Assembly: GCA_002110485.1 (NCBI GenBank)
Contig: MOWL01000067.1
Location: forward strand, 186,001-250,000
Origin: Emergomyces orientalis
Lineage: Eukaryota > Ascomycota > Eurotiomycetes > Onygenales > Ajellomycetaceae
Reading direction: 5' to 3'
DNA: 64,000 nt
Shown: piece by piece, positions 11,331 to 22,989 of the stretch
How positions within the stretch are numbered: the first letter of the stretch is position 1
Layout of the letters: the number at the start of each line of letters is the position of its first letter
Made by a program: the position numbers and the translations under genes
Notes under the pieces: model-generated
The model's input: the letters and a program-made list of their open reading frames with translations, nothing else
What the model was told of the DNA's origin: nothing
Databases searched by the model: none

Positions 11331-12638
11331 TTACTCTCCCCGCTGCCGCTGCATCTCTTTAATCTTAGCATCCAGCTTCTCCAACTCTTCCGCAACCTCT
11401 TCATCACTCTTTGGAGTCGGCAGCGTAGGCTTCTTCACTCCCCCACTAACGATAAAATCCCTTGTCCACGGCGGGACCAAGGCTTTAACCTTCAATTCTC
11501 CAGCCTTTTCAATCCCCGCTTCGGCATCAGCATCCCACGATATCTTAAATTCCTGGTCGGGGCTGTATTGCGACGACTCTTCCGTAAAAGAGATATCCGT
11601 CATCATCTCCAACCGACATAGTGCAAGCCCGATATTCCCCACGCCAGAGAGGAATTTTCCGGCGCTGCGGCCCTTTCTTGAACTCACCTTTGCTATATTA
11701 GCTCCGGCGGGGGGCAGCGTCAATGTATATTCCGAAGAGTAGGCTGGCGTGTCAATCTTGGGCATCGGTTCATCGACATCATAAAGCTGCACGGGCAATA
11801 TCCTCTTGCGGACCACTCCTCTATGATGAGTGCGGATGGTCAACTCCTGTCCAGTGTAACAGCCCTTGTGGAAATCAATGCCTCCCATTATATCCATATT
11901 GCATTCCATCGGTAACGCAGACTCTCTAATGATCTCCCCCTGGCCCTCTGGCACACCATGTAAAATACGGCGCAGGTTATAAGTCGCAAAATCAACCCTC
12001 TCACCCGGCATAATCGGCTGTTCATTCACGACCTTTTCAGGCGCGAGGAAGCGGAATCCAAACCCGGGAGCACGCGTATCAACGCACGTAAAAGGCGGTG
12101 ATTTCCCATTCTCGAGTTCGAAATCGTACTCTGTCAACAGTCCCGCGTCCTCTTCATTCCACAGGCAGAAAACATTAAGCTCGCCCTCATCCATGGCACG
12201 GAAAGCAAGTTTTGACCGCAATTTATGTTTCCGCATGTGTTTCAGTAGATTCGTAACTTCGTTTTTGTCCACTTCGATAAGATATGCGAGATCTGAGGTG
12301 CCGTTGTAGCTATCGTTTGGTGGGACGGGGTAAATGAAGACATCATGTAGCACTCGTCCTGGCGCATTCAGGAACGCGGCGTAAAATCCACTCCCCGCCA
12401 CCGGTGTATTCCGCGAGGTGAGGAGATTCTGTGTAACTAGTCCCTGAAGGAAAGTCGTGCTGTCTTTGCCAGTTACAGCGATGAGAGCTCGGGTTGGAAG
12501 TCGAGCATAGCCGGAAAGCGGCGGGAGGGATGGGAGGGATGGAACAGACTGCTGATGCTGGGGGCGGAAAGTTGAAAATTGCCGTTTAGATATTGAACAA
12601 CGGCTACATATCGAGCCGAAAGACACTCGAGGGAGCAT
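11331..12638 (-). CDS. IBA57: Mitochondrial Fe-S cluster assembly factor IBA57 (CAF17)
   Basis: Single exon, 435 aa. The protein is a folate-binding GcvT-like factor that works with ISA1/ISA2 in the mitochondrial matrix to make [4Fe-4S] clusters for aconitase-type and radical-SAM enzymes. The signature KGCYTGQE sits at residues 258-265 with the conserved cysteine at 260. Upstream blocks RALIAVTGKDSTTFLQGLVT and FYAAFLNAPGRVLHDVFIY are typical of the family. The first 30 residues are basic and Ser-rich with RQFSTF, fitting a mitochondrial targeting peptide with a cleavage site. Compared with yeast Iba57 (about 500 aa) it lacks nothing obvious. The C-terminus ends in a short charged helix (EEVAEELEKLDAKIKEMQRQ), common in filamentous fungi. 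Confidence 0.93.
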   Translation of the reverse strand: MLPRVSFGSICSRCSISKRQFSTFRPQHQQSVPSLPSLPPLSGYARLPTRALIAVTGKDSTTFLQGLVTQNLLTSRNTPVAGSGFYAAFLNAPGRVLHDVFIYPVPPNDSYNGTSDLAYLIEVDKNEVTNLLKHMRKHKLRSKLAFRAMDEGELNVFCLWNEEDAGLLTEYDFELENGKSPPFTCVDTRAPGFGFRFLAPEKVVNEQPIMPGERVDFATYNLRRILHGVPEGQGEIIRESALPMECNMDIMGGIDFHKGCYTGQELTIRTHHRGVVRKRILPVQLYDVDEPMPKIDTPAYSSEYTLTLPPAGANIAKVSSRKGRSAGKFLSGVGNIGLALCRLEMMTDISFTEESSQYSPDQEFKISWDADAEAGIEKAGELKVKALVPPWTRDFIVSGGVKKPTLPTPKSDEEVAEELEKLDAKIKEMQRQRGE

Positions 12639-13008
12639 TTTGAAAAACGGATCTGTTCTACACCTGCTGTATTATGAATTCTGAAAAGTTGGAGCTCTTG
12701 AGGTTGAATCAGTAGTTGATGGCGGTATGATACGGCAGAATATCGGTTACCCATAGGTAACTGCATTGCGGACTTTCAGTATGATTTATGCATAAAATTA
12801 TAACGGGACATCTTTGCCGTGTAAAAATTAGATTGCTATTTAAAAGTTTAATGATAGCTAGCCGCTCAATTGACAATAATAATAAGGGCCTAACTATATA
12901 CATTTCGGTTAACAAAGCCATTTCAAACTTCGCGAAAAACCCCCGCCTTTGTTACATAACAGTCATTAGAAACAACAAGAGCGCTCAACCTAGATAAGAA
13001 ATGAATAA
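12639..13008. other. Promoter of IBA57 / 3' flank of DCP2
   Basis: AT-rich 370-bp gap between two genes on the same strand. It must contain the DCP2 polyadenylation site and the IBA57 promoter. No gene or clear motif seen. Confidence 0.6.
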
Positions 13009-15757
13009 TCAATGTTTACCCTTTGCAATGTTGTCCAAGTACCCGAGTAAGAAAGCCTTGTCCCTCGGTGACGTTGGGGCCGCCCTCCGAGTCTCGCTTC
13101 CACCAACAGGCGATACGCTTCCCCCACTGGACAATGTCGCGGGAGCGCGTGCCGTTGGAATGCCAGCTTGAGGCGAGGATAAATCAACTGGGCTTATGAT
13201 AGCCGAACGCGGTGGTGATTTTGGTGCAGGGGGCGAAGCTCGATTCGGTTCTGAAGAGAGTGGAGTAGGAGGAGGAGCTTTTCCAAAGAGAGACAGCAAA
13301 GCTTCCTTTTGGGAGGCAGTCTGGCTCGGTCGTCGGTCAGAATTCACTTCCAGTTGTTTCTCTCGTGGATTATCAGGCACAGTGTCTTTTTCAGAGAGTG
13401 TAAACGCATTAACAGCCACGGTGCCATTAGGAAGCGAGGCCTCGAGGTCTTCTTTGATGGGACGGCGGAGGATTTTCGGCTGAAATGGCTTTGTGATCTC
13501 AGAAAGTTTGACGTTTCTTTTCGGAGGTGAAGGCGGCGGTGGTTTGGTGGGCTGGGGGGGAACAACATCCTTCTTTGCAGGAGGTGGGCGTGGAAGGATA
13601 ACGAAGTTTCCTTTTGGTGGTGTGGCTTCCTGTCTGCCATTATTGCGTGGAGGTTGTCTCGCAGATTTCTTAGGCGTTGGTTTCGCAATAGCTTCGAACT
13701 GAGGTATATTCAAGGGGCCTGACACAGTTGCCGAGGTTCTGGCTGCGTCGTGGGCAGATTTTCGCGGGGTTTGTGTTTTTGGTTGCAATTGTACAGGGTT
13801 AGGTACATGAATACTTGCGGTGTCAAAGGAAGGACTAGGACGACCAGCCAACTCTGCATGAATAGGGGCAGGAGGGGGTGCCTGAGGTTTTTTCATAAGC
13901 TCCAGGAGGCTATCTTGGTGTTGAGATTGCACATGGTTTGGCGGATGTGCTCCGCCCGGCTGAGATACCAGCTCAAGTTTAGGTACGTCTGGTTTCTTGA
14001 CACTGTCGTTTTTGAAGACGTTGAGAAGAGCCAGGGAGTGGCTTGTAAGTTTTGGTGGAGGAAGCTTGCTGGCTGGAGGAATAGACGGTGCGTGGAGATT
14101 TGGAAATAGTTCCTGGGCAAAGTCCGGATCACCAGTTCGTTGATAAGGCGCTGGAGTATTTCTGTGTGGTAAAGTGGTATTGAAGCGTGGTACTTGATTA
14201 GGTGCTGATGACATTGGCGGCATCCTGAAAGGTGGTCGCGGAACGTTGGGTAATGTTGAAAACTGGTTCCCAGAATACGGAACCCCGGGAGACGCTGGAA
14301 AGGATAGATAAGGGAATTGGCGCAAACCGTGGTGCGGTGGTTGCTGTTGGTGACGATGGAGCGGATGCCCGGGAGGGTATGGGAAAGGGAAGGCAGGGTA
14401 CTGGCCAACTTGCCTTGGGTGAGGCATGTTTCTAAGATGGGATTGATTCATAGGCATTCCCGTGCCAAGGGTTATTGAGCCAACATTTTGGTGCGGGGGC
14501 ACTGATGTTTGAGTGAAATGTGGAGGCGGAGGAACAGTTTGATGCTGCCCTTGTTGTGGTATGATGTCTTTGGGAGGATACAGGGTAGGCGGCGCAATAG
14601 TCGTCCTCCGGGCTTGATCTGCACCAACATCGGATGCTTTTCGTAGCAAAGCCAAGAGCTCACTCCCCTTTGATAAATCAGAGTTTGGCAATTGGTTTTC
14701 GGTAGAAACTTCCGGCAAGGAGGATACATTGCTGATATTGAGGAGCCTCTTTAAATGAGTAGAAGGATCCTCAACCACAGACACTTCAGGCAAGTCACTA
14801 GGAAGCTGAACCTCGTTCGTCTTCCCCTTCGGTAATGACTCATTAGTGGAAAGACCTTCATCCTCCTCGGCCAAAAAGCCATCTGGAGATACCTCCTGTG
14901 CATTAGAATTCAGGTTTTGTGTTGCGGCAAGATCTACCCGCTTCTGTTGCGCAATCCATTTCTTCAGAGGCCCTAAAAAGGGAGCAACCATATAGAACTT
15001 GTTAGAGAGGTTGTGGCCATTAGTCTCAATTTGCTTGCTCTTTCTGAGCGTTGGGAGCTCTGAAAGCTTGTACCACTCAATTTTGCTGATTTCCTTCCTT
15101 GTCCTCGGCTCAAAATTCGTATCGGTTGGGACACCTCTCAGGACATACAACCGCATGTTTTGTTCGCGCATTGGGATCTCAATATACTTCATTTTCTTCT
15201 CATCCTTCACAAGCCCCGCCGCTCTGATATCAAAGCCAGTCTCTTCATAAACTTCTCGAATTGCGCAATCCAAATCCTTCTCATCCTTGTTGATCTTACC
15301 ACGAGGGAAACTCCAGTTTGCATTCTTCTTCCAACCCTTCACCAGAACAACTTCATCCATGTCCTCGTTAAGTAAAATGGCACCGCGCACAGGAACACGA
15401 GTCTTGTACGCTAGAAATTCAGAAAACGCCGTGGAGTGATGGTAATGAGACCATTGCGACATTAATGGACAATGCTGAAAGATGCGCAGCGCAAAGGCGC
15501 GCAAGCTTAGGGAGGGTAGGTTTGGGTCGAGTGGCCGAATAAAATCTTCGTAGAACCATTGTGCTTCCTCAACTTGGAAACAGATTCGCTCAACGGACTC
15601 CAGTTCCTCTCGTGGGAGGTTGACGATGAAACGGACACACAAGTCATCCAACCCTAATAAATTATGCAGTTAGCAAGAAAAATAACAAAAAAAGAAGCCG
15701 AGATAGGGTGAAGAGGGTCCACCCACAGTCTTCCAGACGCATTTTTGAGTCTGTCAT
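13009..15757 (-). CDS. DCP2: mRNA decapping enzyme subunit 2
   Basis: The product (891 aa) removes the 5' cap of mRNA in cytoplasmic P-bodies together with DCP1. Exon 1 (15757-15727) is only 31 nt and encodes MTDSKMRLED; it joins in phase through a 73-nt intron to exon 2 (15653-13009), giving EDWLDDLCVRF, the standard start of fungal Dcp2. The N-terminal regulatory (box A) domain spans about 12-100, and the Nudix domain about 105-245, with the Nudix box at roughly 129-151 (GKINKDEKD ... REVYEETGF) holding the catalytic glutamates. The remaining 640 residues are Pro/Gln/Ser-rich and disordered, with several short hydrophobic segments (LLALLRKAS, ALLNVFKN, LLELMKKP, ALLSLFGK) that look like the leucine-rich decapping-activator binding motifs known from fission yeast Dcp2. 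Confidence 0.96.
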
Positions 15758-16739
15758 GATTTCTGCCGCACTGTTGCATGGCAATACAAGCAAAGCGAGC
15801 CTGAAATGTCTTTGTTCACCACCAGACTTTGCCTGCTACGAACCCAGTCGCGTTTTTGGTAATGGTTTAATTGGCTAACAGCCAGGAAGGAAACGGAAAG
15901 TAGTCTAAATAAATAGGAAGCAAATATGCGCAAGATAGCAACTGAATTACCAGCATCTAAAAGTGAATGGCGGACTTGCGGTGGCGGCTGGAGATGTTTG
16001 CAAAGGTTTGAAGCATCATATCCAGGCTGCTGGCAGTTCTGGCTGCTGGGAATCGCCAAAACGCACTGATTGGCTGGAAGTAGATGTGGCGAGGCAAATT
16101 TGCACCGCCACATGTGGCTGGGGAAAAATACTTAGTCGTTTCAATTATCAATACCGGAATTTCGGTATCAGCTGTATATTACTCACCAAAATCAGTGACG
16201 TCGTCGTTTGGCATAAATTACAGGCGCTCGTAGCTTAGCTGAAACCAACTTCTTGAGCTGTTGAAGCTCTACAGGGATTTTTACCGCCGACACTAGGAAC
16301 ACTCCGGTTTGTCTGCGGTTGGAACACCCTCTATATAACAATGACTGGCCGGGAGTGGTGTTTTGGATTGGCCTGTTGTTTCTACAAATAGCCTGAGATC
16401 CTTCAAAGAAATCCGTTGTTGTTTCAAAGCAAAGTGATGCGGAGCTACAAATATCCATCTACTGGCTGCCTCATTCCCCAGAACAAGGACGATTCCTAGC
16501 AAATACTTTTCTCTTGATCCTTGATTTACTCTTTATTTGAAGTCGGACCCCTCCTTTGTCCTGTTCCCTTTTGTATACATTTCTTCCTTTTTTATTTTTT
16601 TTATTTTTTTTTGCTGAATTTATAGAATCTCTGGTTCTTCAACGTACCATTTTTCTTCTCATAACATCCATCAACATCAATCCTAATTCACGCCTATATA
16701 CCCCTTCAGTTTAAATAAGCATATCGTGTTGTCACAGAG
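15758..16739. promoter_or_regulatory. Divergent promoter region DCP2 / DUF4112 gene
   Basis: About 980 bp between two outward-reading starts. Pyrimidine-rich tracts at 16540-16620, including long T runs, lie in the presumed 5' leader of the plus-strand gene. No other gene supported. Confidence 0.55.
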
Positions 16740-17643
16740 ATGGCCGCACTGATTGCAGGTATCGTCTCTAGAAAGATATTGAAGGAGTCTGCTGAGACTA
16801 GGTTTGGGAAAGAGGTTCGCGCAAATAACATTTCATACCCAATATCAATCAAAATCTACGCCTCTAAGCTAACTCTTGACACTCCCGTCTTCTAGGACCC
16901 CTACTTCGAAAGAGTACCCGCAACGGACCTCTTCGGACGCCAAAAGATGAGAAAAAAGCCCAAGGCCGCACCAGAAGGCATTTCTCCCCACGACGTAAGG
17001 ATCTTGACCAAGGTGAAGAGACGGGCATATAGATTGGATCTCAGTCTATGCAATTTCTGCGGAATTCGCTTCGGATGGAGCAGTGTCATTGGCTTAGTTC
17101 CAGCGTATGTGGATTTACAATAAGTCCCTTCAATCCTATCCTTTGCGAAGACGAGAAAAATCTCACTAAATTTCTCTCCTTTTAAACAGTTTCGGCGATG
17201 CGCTTGATATGTTTATGGCCCTGATGGTGGTAACGACCTGTAGCAAAATTGACGGCGGTCTCCCCTCCAGTCTTCGATTGCGGATGCTCCTCAACATCGT
17301 TATCGATTTCTTTATCGGCTTAATTCCTTTCATCGGTGACCTTGCAGACGCCGTGTATAAATGCAACACCCGGAACGCCGTCCTTCTAGAACAACTCCTT
17401 AAGGAACGTGGGGAGGAGAACCTCAAACGTACAGATTTACCTCTGCACGAGCCTGCGCGAATTGATAAAAATCATGACAGGCGACCAACCACTGAAGGGT
17501 CAGGGGGTAGGCCCTCACCACCACGAAACGATTCACCTGCTCGACCGCAACCGGCACGGATTCACACCGACAAGTCTTCGAGTAATCCTGTTCCCTCCGC
17601 TGGGCGCAACAGGGAGCCTGATATCGAAATGGGGAGGATGTAA
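16740..17643 (+). CDS. DUF4112 membrane protein
   Basis: Three exons, 16740-16814, 16896-17104 and 17190-17643, join in phase to 245 aa. The DUF4112 domain covers about residues 58-150: LDLSLCNFCGIRFGWSSVIGL then GDALDMFMALMVV, and a second hydrophobic stretch IVIDFFIGLIPFIGDLADA followed by KCNTRNAVLLEQLL. The two Gly/Pro-containing hydrophobic hairpins (GL-P--GD) are the hallmark of the domain, found in bacteria and fungi, function unknown. The C-terminal 90 residues are Pro/Ser/Arg-rich and probably disordered. The start codon is supported by an in-frame conserved-looking N-terminus and a pyrimidine-rich leader. Confidence 0.85.
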
Positions 17644-18334
17644 CATTTTCGTTTTGGTTTTATTTTTTTCCACTTTACTTTTCACATACCCTCATTTGCA
17701 TTGGCTTTGGCATAATATGGAACGGAATTGGCACTTTTGTTTATCTCTTTTTAATATCTAAGCTATCTAATAATAATTTATTGTAAGAAAAATGCAAACT
17801 GCTTCATGGTTCGTGGGTCGTCGTTCGCTTGTTTATACGGTACCTGGAGAAGGTGAAGCTCTTAGGATGCTTCACGTCTCCAGTTCGTCCGTTTACGCAT
17901 TATGATTGACATACAATCAGTAAATTTTCGGCCGGCACCCTTGTTGCTGGCAGCAATTCCAGATATTGCCCCGCGACAAGATCCGAGGCCTATTCTCGCA
18001 ACCAGACATTTTAACCCCACGCTGAGATATAATAGGATCAGGGCCAGTTATCTGTGTAGCACAATGTCCTCGTGGAGTTGTGGTTGCGAGGAATTCCAAG
18101 GTATATCGGGAGAATATTGTGTTACATTCAAAGGAATCAAGCATGAATTAATAGGTGTATTTCACATGCTATTGCCATAGTGTAACCAGTTCTGGCATGG
18201 TTAAGAAGCCGTATTAGAAACGTCCGCTGGGCCGGCGTAGTCGCTTCAGAAAATTAAATACTGGAGGAATGACTCAAGTTGTACGATCCGGAAATTGTCT
18301 GGAAATTGATGGAGCAATGCAATATCCCCGTAAA
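17644..18334. other. Convergent 3' flanks
   Basis: Gap of 691 bp between the DUF4112 stop and the NCS2 stop. The plus-strand open frame at 17902-18180 has no domain or codon signature and is not called. Confidence 0.55.
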
Positions 18335-19535
18335 CTAGGCTGAAGCGGATTTGGGAGGGACAAGGTCCAAACGCGACCTCGCGCATCCATAGCACAAAGT
18401 GCTAGTCAGAGGTCGCTCTCTACTGTCCCTTAAGACATATTGAGAGCCCCCTGGGCCACCAAGAATTGCGGGGTCTTCCCCACTGTTATCGACCGGCATG
18501 CCACATAATACACACTTAGATCCAGCATCGGCAGGTGGCGGCTGGAGTTTGTCAATCGTGCGAACAATATTTGCCATGATGCCTGGATATTTTTCCCCCT
18601 GAGTCTCGACATAGTGCGAAAGGAGGCTCTCGATCGACATGTTCTTAGTAGACAGATTGTCCACAGATGGACGCTCAGAGTCGACAACAGCAAGTGATTT
18701 TGGCAGCGCAAGTGAGGCGTAGGTAGATAATTCAAACTTGAACAGGTCGCGTAAGGGGAAATTGAACTGGATCCCCCATGGCGACATGCCATCACAAACA
18801 TCCCAAGACGCGGAAAATCCACGGCCCTTGGCTACATTTGAGAGAGCCTTAGAAGCGAGCCGGCTATCGGAATCCCCCCACAAGATGCCGTCGCAATCCT
18901 GCTCCTTCGCAATGGCAACGACTAGTCTCATCAACAATATCCCATCAATATCTGTTCTCGAAGTCGCTGTCGAAAGAGACAAGCGAAATATGTCTAAGCG
19001 TTCCTGATCCGTCAAAGACGGATCATCTGTAAATTCTGGCCCTCCATATTCTGATATTACATCCTTTATGGCGGTATCATGCTTAAATATCGAGTGTAAT
19101 GGAACTTGGGTATATGTGTGGAGAGGGTACGCCTCCCGGAATAAATCCAGTCGGTGGCTGTCGGGCTGTCCACAAACTCCGACGTTGAGAACATGAATAT
19201 CGTAAGCACGGCGTCCTAAGCCATTCGAAATTTGCCGTTCTAGTTGAAGATTCAGAATATGGAGCAATGTAGAAGACGAGACGCCGTATGAAAGTGGCAA
19301 AAATAATTTTCTCTGTCTATTCTTGGGAGCGTTTTGTGGACGATATTTCTCCATACGCTTCACAACTTTGGATCCTATAAATAGAATAAAACACTGCCTG
19401 GAGAAACGCCCATCAGTTGCAGCCAGCAAATGGATGTTGGAATTGTACCTACTGACAAAGGTCCCTCTTACGAACTGTCTCGGTGGGCGGAACCGCCTTG
19501 CAGTCCATGCAAACCGCTACAGGCTTTCCGGTCAT
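18335..19535 (-). CDS. NCS2: Cytoplasmic tRNA 2-thiolation protein 2
   Basis: The product (381 aa) partners NCS6/CTU1 to thiolate U34 of tRNAs for Lys, Gln and Glu, using sulfur carried by URM1. Exon 1 (19535-19453) encodes the N-terminal CMDCK and RDLCQ, and the 55-nt intron is removed in phase to give DLCQQCFILFIGSKVVKR. The CxxC pairs at the N-terminus and the C-terminal CVLCGMP and CYGC motifs are typical. The ATP-pyrophosphatase-like core includes LPLSYGVSSSTLLHIL, a degenerate P-loop as expected because NCS2 is the non-catalytic partner, and DGILWGDSDSRLASKALS. The start at 19535 is the first in-frame ATG after stops. The gene shares a 451-bp divergent promoter with the membrane protein gene at 19987. 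Confidence 0.93.
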
Positions 19536-19986
19536 GGCGACGCTTCAAAACTTGTCTAGTAGAAAGAATGGGTATATACCAACAGCAGTGTATGAGAAAT
19601 AAAATATCGACTAAATAAAATAAGCGTTATCAGATACTAGTATATATATTTTTTCTCCCCCCGACGTCATTTGCCGCCATGGACGCCGCAACCACGTGAC
19701 TAATATCCTTTTCAGCCAATGAAACCGCGGCTGATGCGGCTCTGAAGGGACAACAAGCGCCAAACACAAGAAGCCAGTCGTCAACTTTACCTGTTTACGA
19801 GTTTCACGTTCAGGCTGCTGTCTATCAACAGATGATCACAACAGGAGCCTAGTATATCATCGCTGTTTGTGAGAGAGCTACACGAATAGCTCGGGCTCAA
19901 GAGCATATTCCAGTGCACTCGTTGGCTAGATGCTGAGAGCTGGCTTGAACCGGCTGTTATAGGTTCCAGCTCCGTCCCGCAGCACG
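19536..19986. promoter_or_regulatory. Divergent promoter NCS2 / PTM1-like
   Basis: This 451-bp spacer contains a GTCACGTGG element near 19693 (read on the minus strand), the Cbf1-type RTCACRTG consensus, and a CCAAT box near 19717. Either gene or both could use them; which is not visible from sequence. Confidence 0.5.
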
Positions 19987-21958
19987 ATGAGGGCATTCCT
20001 TTCGTTCCTTTGCTTATCCGGCTTATTAGCAGCTGGATCGCTTGCGAATGAGGCTCGATTAGTAAGCTACCGGATGAAATGAAACCCCTATGGGAAGATA
20101 CTGAGTGTTGACTGTTTCTGTTATTGTTTAGAACCAAGGTGAAGCCAACCGACAGCAATGTTCTGGGATGTACAGCCGGAAAGCTTGGGGAGGGGACCAG
20201 GATCCATTTATTCTAGTTGCAATTGAAAAGGATGAAATAAAGGAGCCGGAGTCGGACCATCTTGTTAGCCTCGTCATATTTGAGTGGAAAGACGAAGGTC
20301 TGATTGGGAGATATCCCGAAGGCGACCGTGAGAAGGCATGTCCCCAATGCTCGTCTGCTTCTTATTCGTCATCTTCGAATGCTAACCTGCCCCAGGTGCA
20401 AAAGGAGTCAATATGTGACCAGAAAATGGTAGCGGCGAACTTATGTACGAAGGAACAGCTGGGTTCGTTTATCTTGGCCGAGAACGCCGCAAAAGTGTCC
20501 AAATCTCCGATTTTTTCAACAGCCATCAACCTGAAAGAGCCTAAACCTATCAATTACCCCGTCGCGAAAACAGGGTTTTATTGCGTCGGCACGTATGCAT
20601 TCTCCGGCGATGACTACCAGGGAGTCGTAACATTTAGGAATTCGTATGGAGAGCTTCCAGCTCCCCAAATTCCAAAGCTCCCATTTTATGGAGCTTTAAC
20701 CATTGTTTACGCAGTAATTGGAATGTAAGTATACTTCGGAGAGCCAAATTCCTTCATCGGTTGCAAGTCTAACTATTCTAGTTTTTGGGCATTTCTATAC
20801 GTACAAAACCGACATGATATCTGTGAGTATATATACATATATATTTTTTCACTCATCAACCCCCACGATTCGTATGCTCTTACTAATACGGCTAAAGTAC
20901 CCGTCCAAAATTACATCACTGCTATCATTGTGTTCCTCATTGTCGAGCAGCTTATGACGTGGGGTTTCTATGGTTTGTGCCTTCCCATACTCATCCTGTC
21001 GTCCCGTCTAACAGGTTTCCAGACTATCAAAATCGCCATGGTTCAAATGCCGTGGCCAAAGTGCTTATGATCATTGTTGCTGTTCTTAATGCTGGTCGCA
21101 ATTCGTTCTCATTTTTCTTACTCCTAATCGTTTGCATGGGTTATGGTGTTGTGAAACCGTCGCTTGGCCGCACCATGATCTATGTCCGATTCCTCGCGAT
21201 TGGCCACTTCGTCTTCGGTGTTATCTATGCTGTGGCCAGTCTATCTATTACGCCTGATAGTGCTGGGCCACTGGTTCTGCTTGTGATTCTCCCTCTTGCA
21301 GGCACGTTGACGGCGTTCTACGTTTGGACGCTGAACTCTTTGAGCGCAACGATGAAAGATTTAATTGACAGAAAGCAAAACGTCAAAGCCATGATGTATA
21401 AGAAGCTGTGGTGGTGCATCCTTGGCAGCATTGTCGTCATTTTTGGCTTCTTTTTCATCAATTCCTTCGTATTCGCGAGTCGCAGCGTCGCCGACTTCGT
21501 TCCCGACCACTGGAAGTCAAGATGGTTTGTACTGGATGGTTGGCTGAATATCGTCTATCTCTTCGATATTGCTTTTGTTGCATACCTGTGGAGACCAACT
21601 GTGAATAATAGACGATTCGCAATGAGTGATGAGGTAAGATTTAATAATCCCGTAAAAACACTACAAATACCTAATATCCGTGTAGCTTGCACAAGAAGAC
21701 GATGGGTTCGAAATCCGCTCCTTTGGCAGCTCACTCGACGAGGAAGAGAGAGTTGGTGCGGGAGGCCCAGATGGTCCCGAGAGAGATCTTTCCCCCGTTC
21801 CACCAAAACCTATGGCGCCATCGTCAAACCAAAACAGACACTCTCTCGATGGCGAGACTATCTTCGCTGTTGGAGAAGACGGAGATAGATGGTCAGATGA
21901 CGAATCCCCCCGAAATTCTACGGAAAGGAAAGGCCTAATGCAAAAGGATGGCGACTAA
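19987..21958 (+). CDS. PTM1/GPR107-like seven-membrane-span protein
   Basis: Six exons join in phase (19987-20061, 20132-20724, 20782-20822, 20898-20972, 21023-21633, 21686-21958) to give 555 aa. Residues 1-20 are a signal peptide (FLSFLCLSGLLAAGSLA). A lumenal domain with paired cysteines follows to about residue 205, then seven hydrophobic segments including PFYGALTIVYAVIGI, AIIVFLIVEQLMTWGFY, SFFLLLIVCMGYGVVKPSLG and WCILGSIVVIFGFFF. GYGVVKPSLG and the preceding NAGRNSFSFF belong to the GOST (Golgi-dynamics-domain seven-span) family that includes yeast Ptm1 and human GPR107/TMEM87. A cytosolic acidic/Ser-rich tail follows. Role in Golgi-endosome traffic is inferred from the family. Exons of only 41 and 75 nt make this gene easy to mispredict. 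Confidence 0.9.
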
Positions 21959-22989
21959 TACTCTTATGATTTAGCTCTGACATGCTTCAGTTTTCGTAAG
22001 GGTCACCAAGTTTATCATTGATGTTGTTTACAGACAGGCGTTTTACTGTTTTGTTTCTATATACGTTTTCCATCTATTTTTTTATGTATTTTTTTATTTT
22101 TTATTTTTTTGTATTATGGCCCTTTCCATGTACTCTTTTACTTTTGGTTTCTCTACATTCATCAAACCCTTCCTGCCTCGGATACATATAAAATTGATTT
22201 ATGAAGCTCGTGCATTTCCACTTTCCGATGGGTACCGGGCTTCTAAGGTTTCTCAACTCGAGCAGATTTAAAAACGTTCAGGTCAACATCTCACTTCAAT
22301 GCAAACGGTATGTGGTTGAAAATCAGGATATTCTCAAGGTTTATAAAGTTTGATTTGGCATGCCTAAAACGAATTATTAATTATATGGGGGCCCTTCACC
22401 CTAAAATTGCGTTTGACATGGGCTTCGAAATGAAGTGTGCAGCCGGTTGTTCGAACTGTCTTTACATAACCATTTTTCAATAAATTTATTGATTCATACG
22501 CATCTTCGATTGCTACATCATGAGTGTGATACTAACAACACTTTTCATGGTTGGTCCAGCATCAAGGCCTAAATACGTAACCAGGAGTACGGAGCCTTCC
22601 CTAAAGTCGTGAGTTAGAAATGCCGCGAGCGTAAGAAGTCACTTCAAATACGGCCCAATGCAGTCAAAGTCAGTCAGCAGACCACTATAACTATATACTC
22701 TGCTATCAAAGATCGATCCGTGGATGTTAAAGTTATATGAGGTTGAAATGACATTGAGAGAGTGCAGCGTTCTAGTTATTGGACGAGGCGGAGGCCAGTT
22801 TATGTAATCCCGCTTCCCCACGTAGAAACCGCCCCGCAAACCAGCAGCCACCTCCAGAAAACAAACATACGTATATCAACTTCTTTCGGCCTTCATCATC
22901 CACATTCATTCTTTACTTTCCTACTTCTATATATTTCCCTTTCCTGAACGTTATCCTTCCCTCGTTGAAACGGGAATCCCCATTCAACA
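21959..22989. other. Intergenic, 3' flank of PTM1-like and promoter of DUF1308 gene
   Basis: About 1 kb. T-rich runs at 22070-22110 suit a polyadenylation region. The pyrimidine-rich part at 22850-22980 is likely the leader of the next gene. No gene supported. Confidence 0.55.
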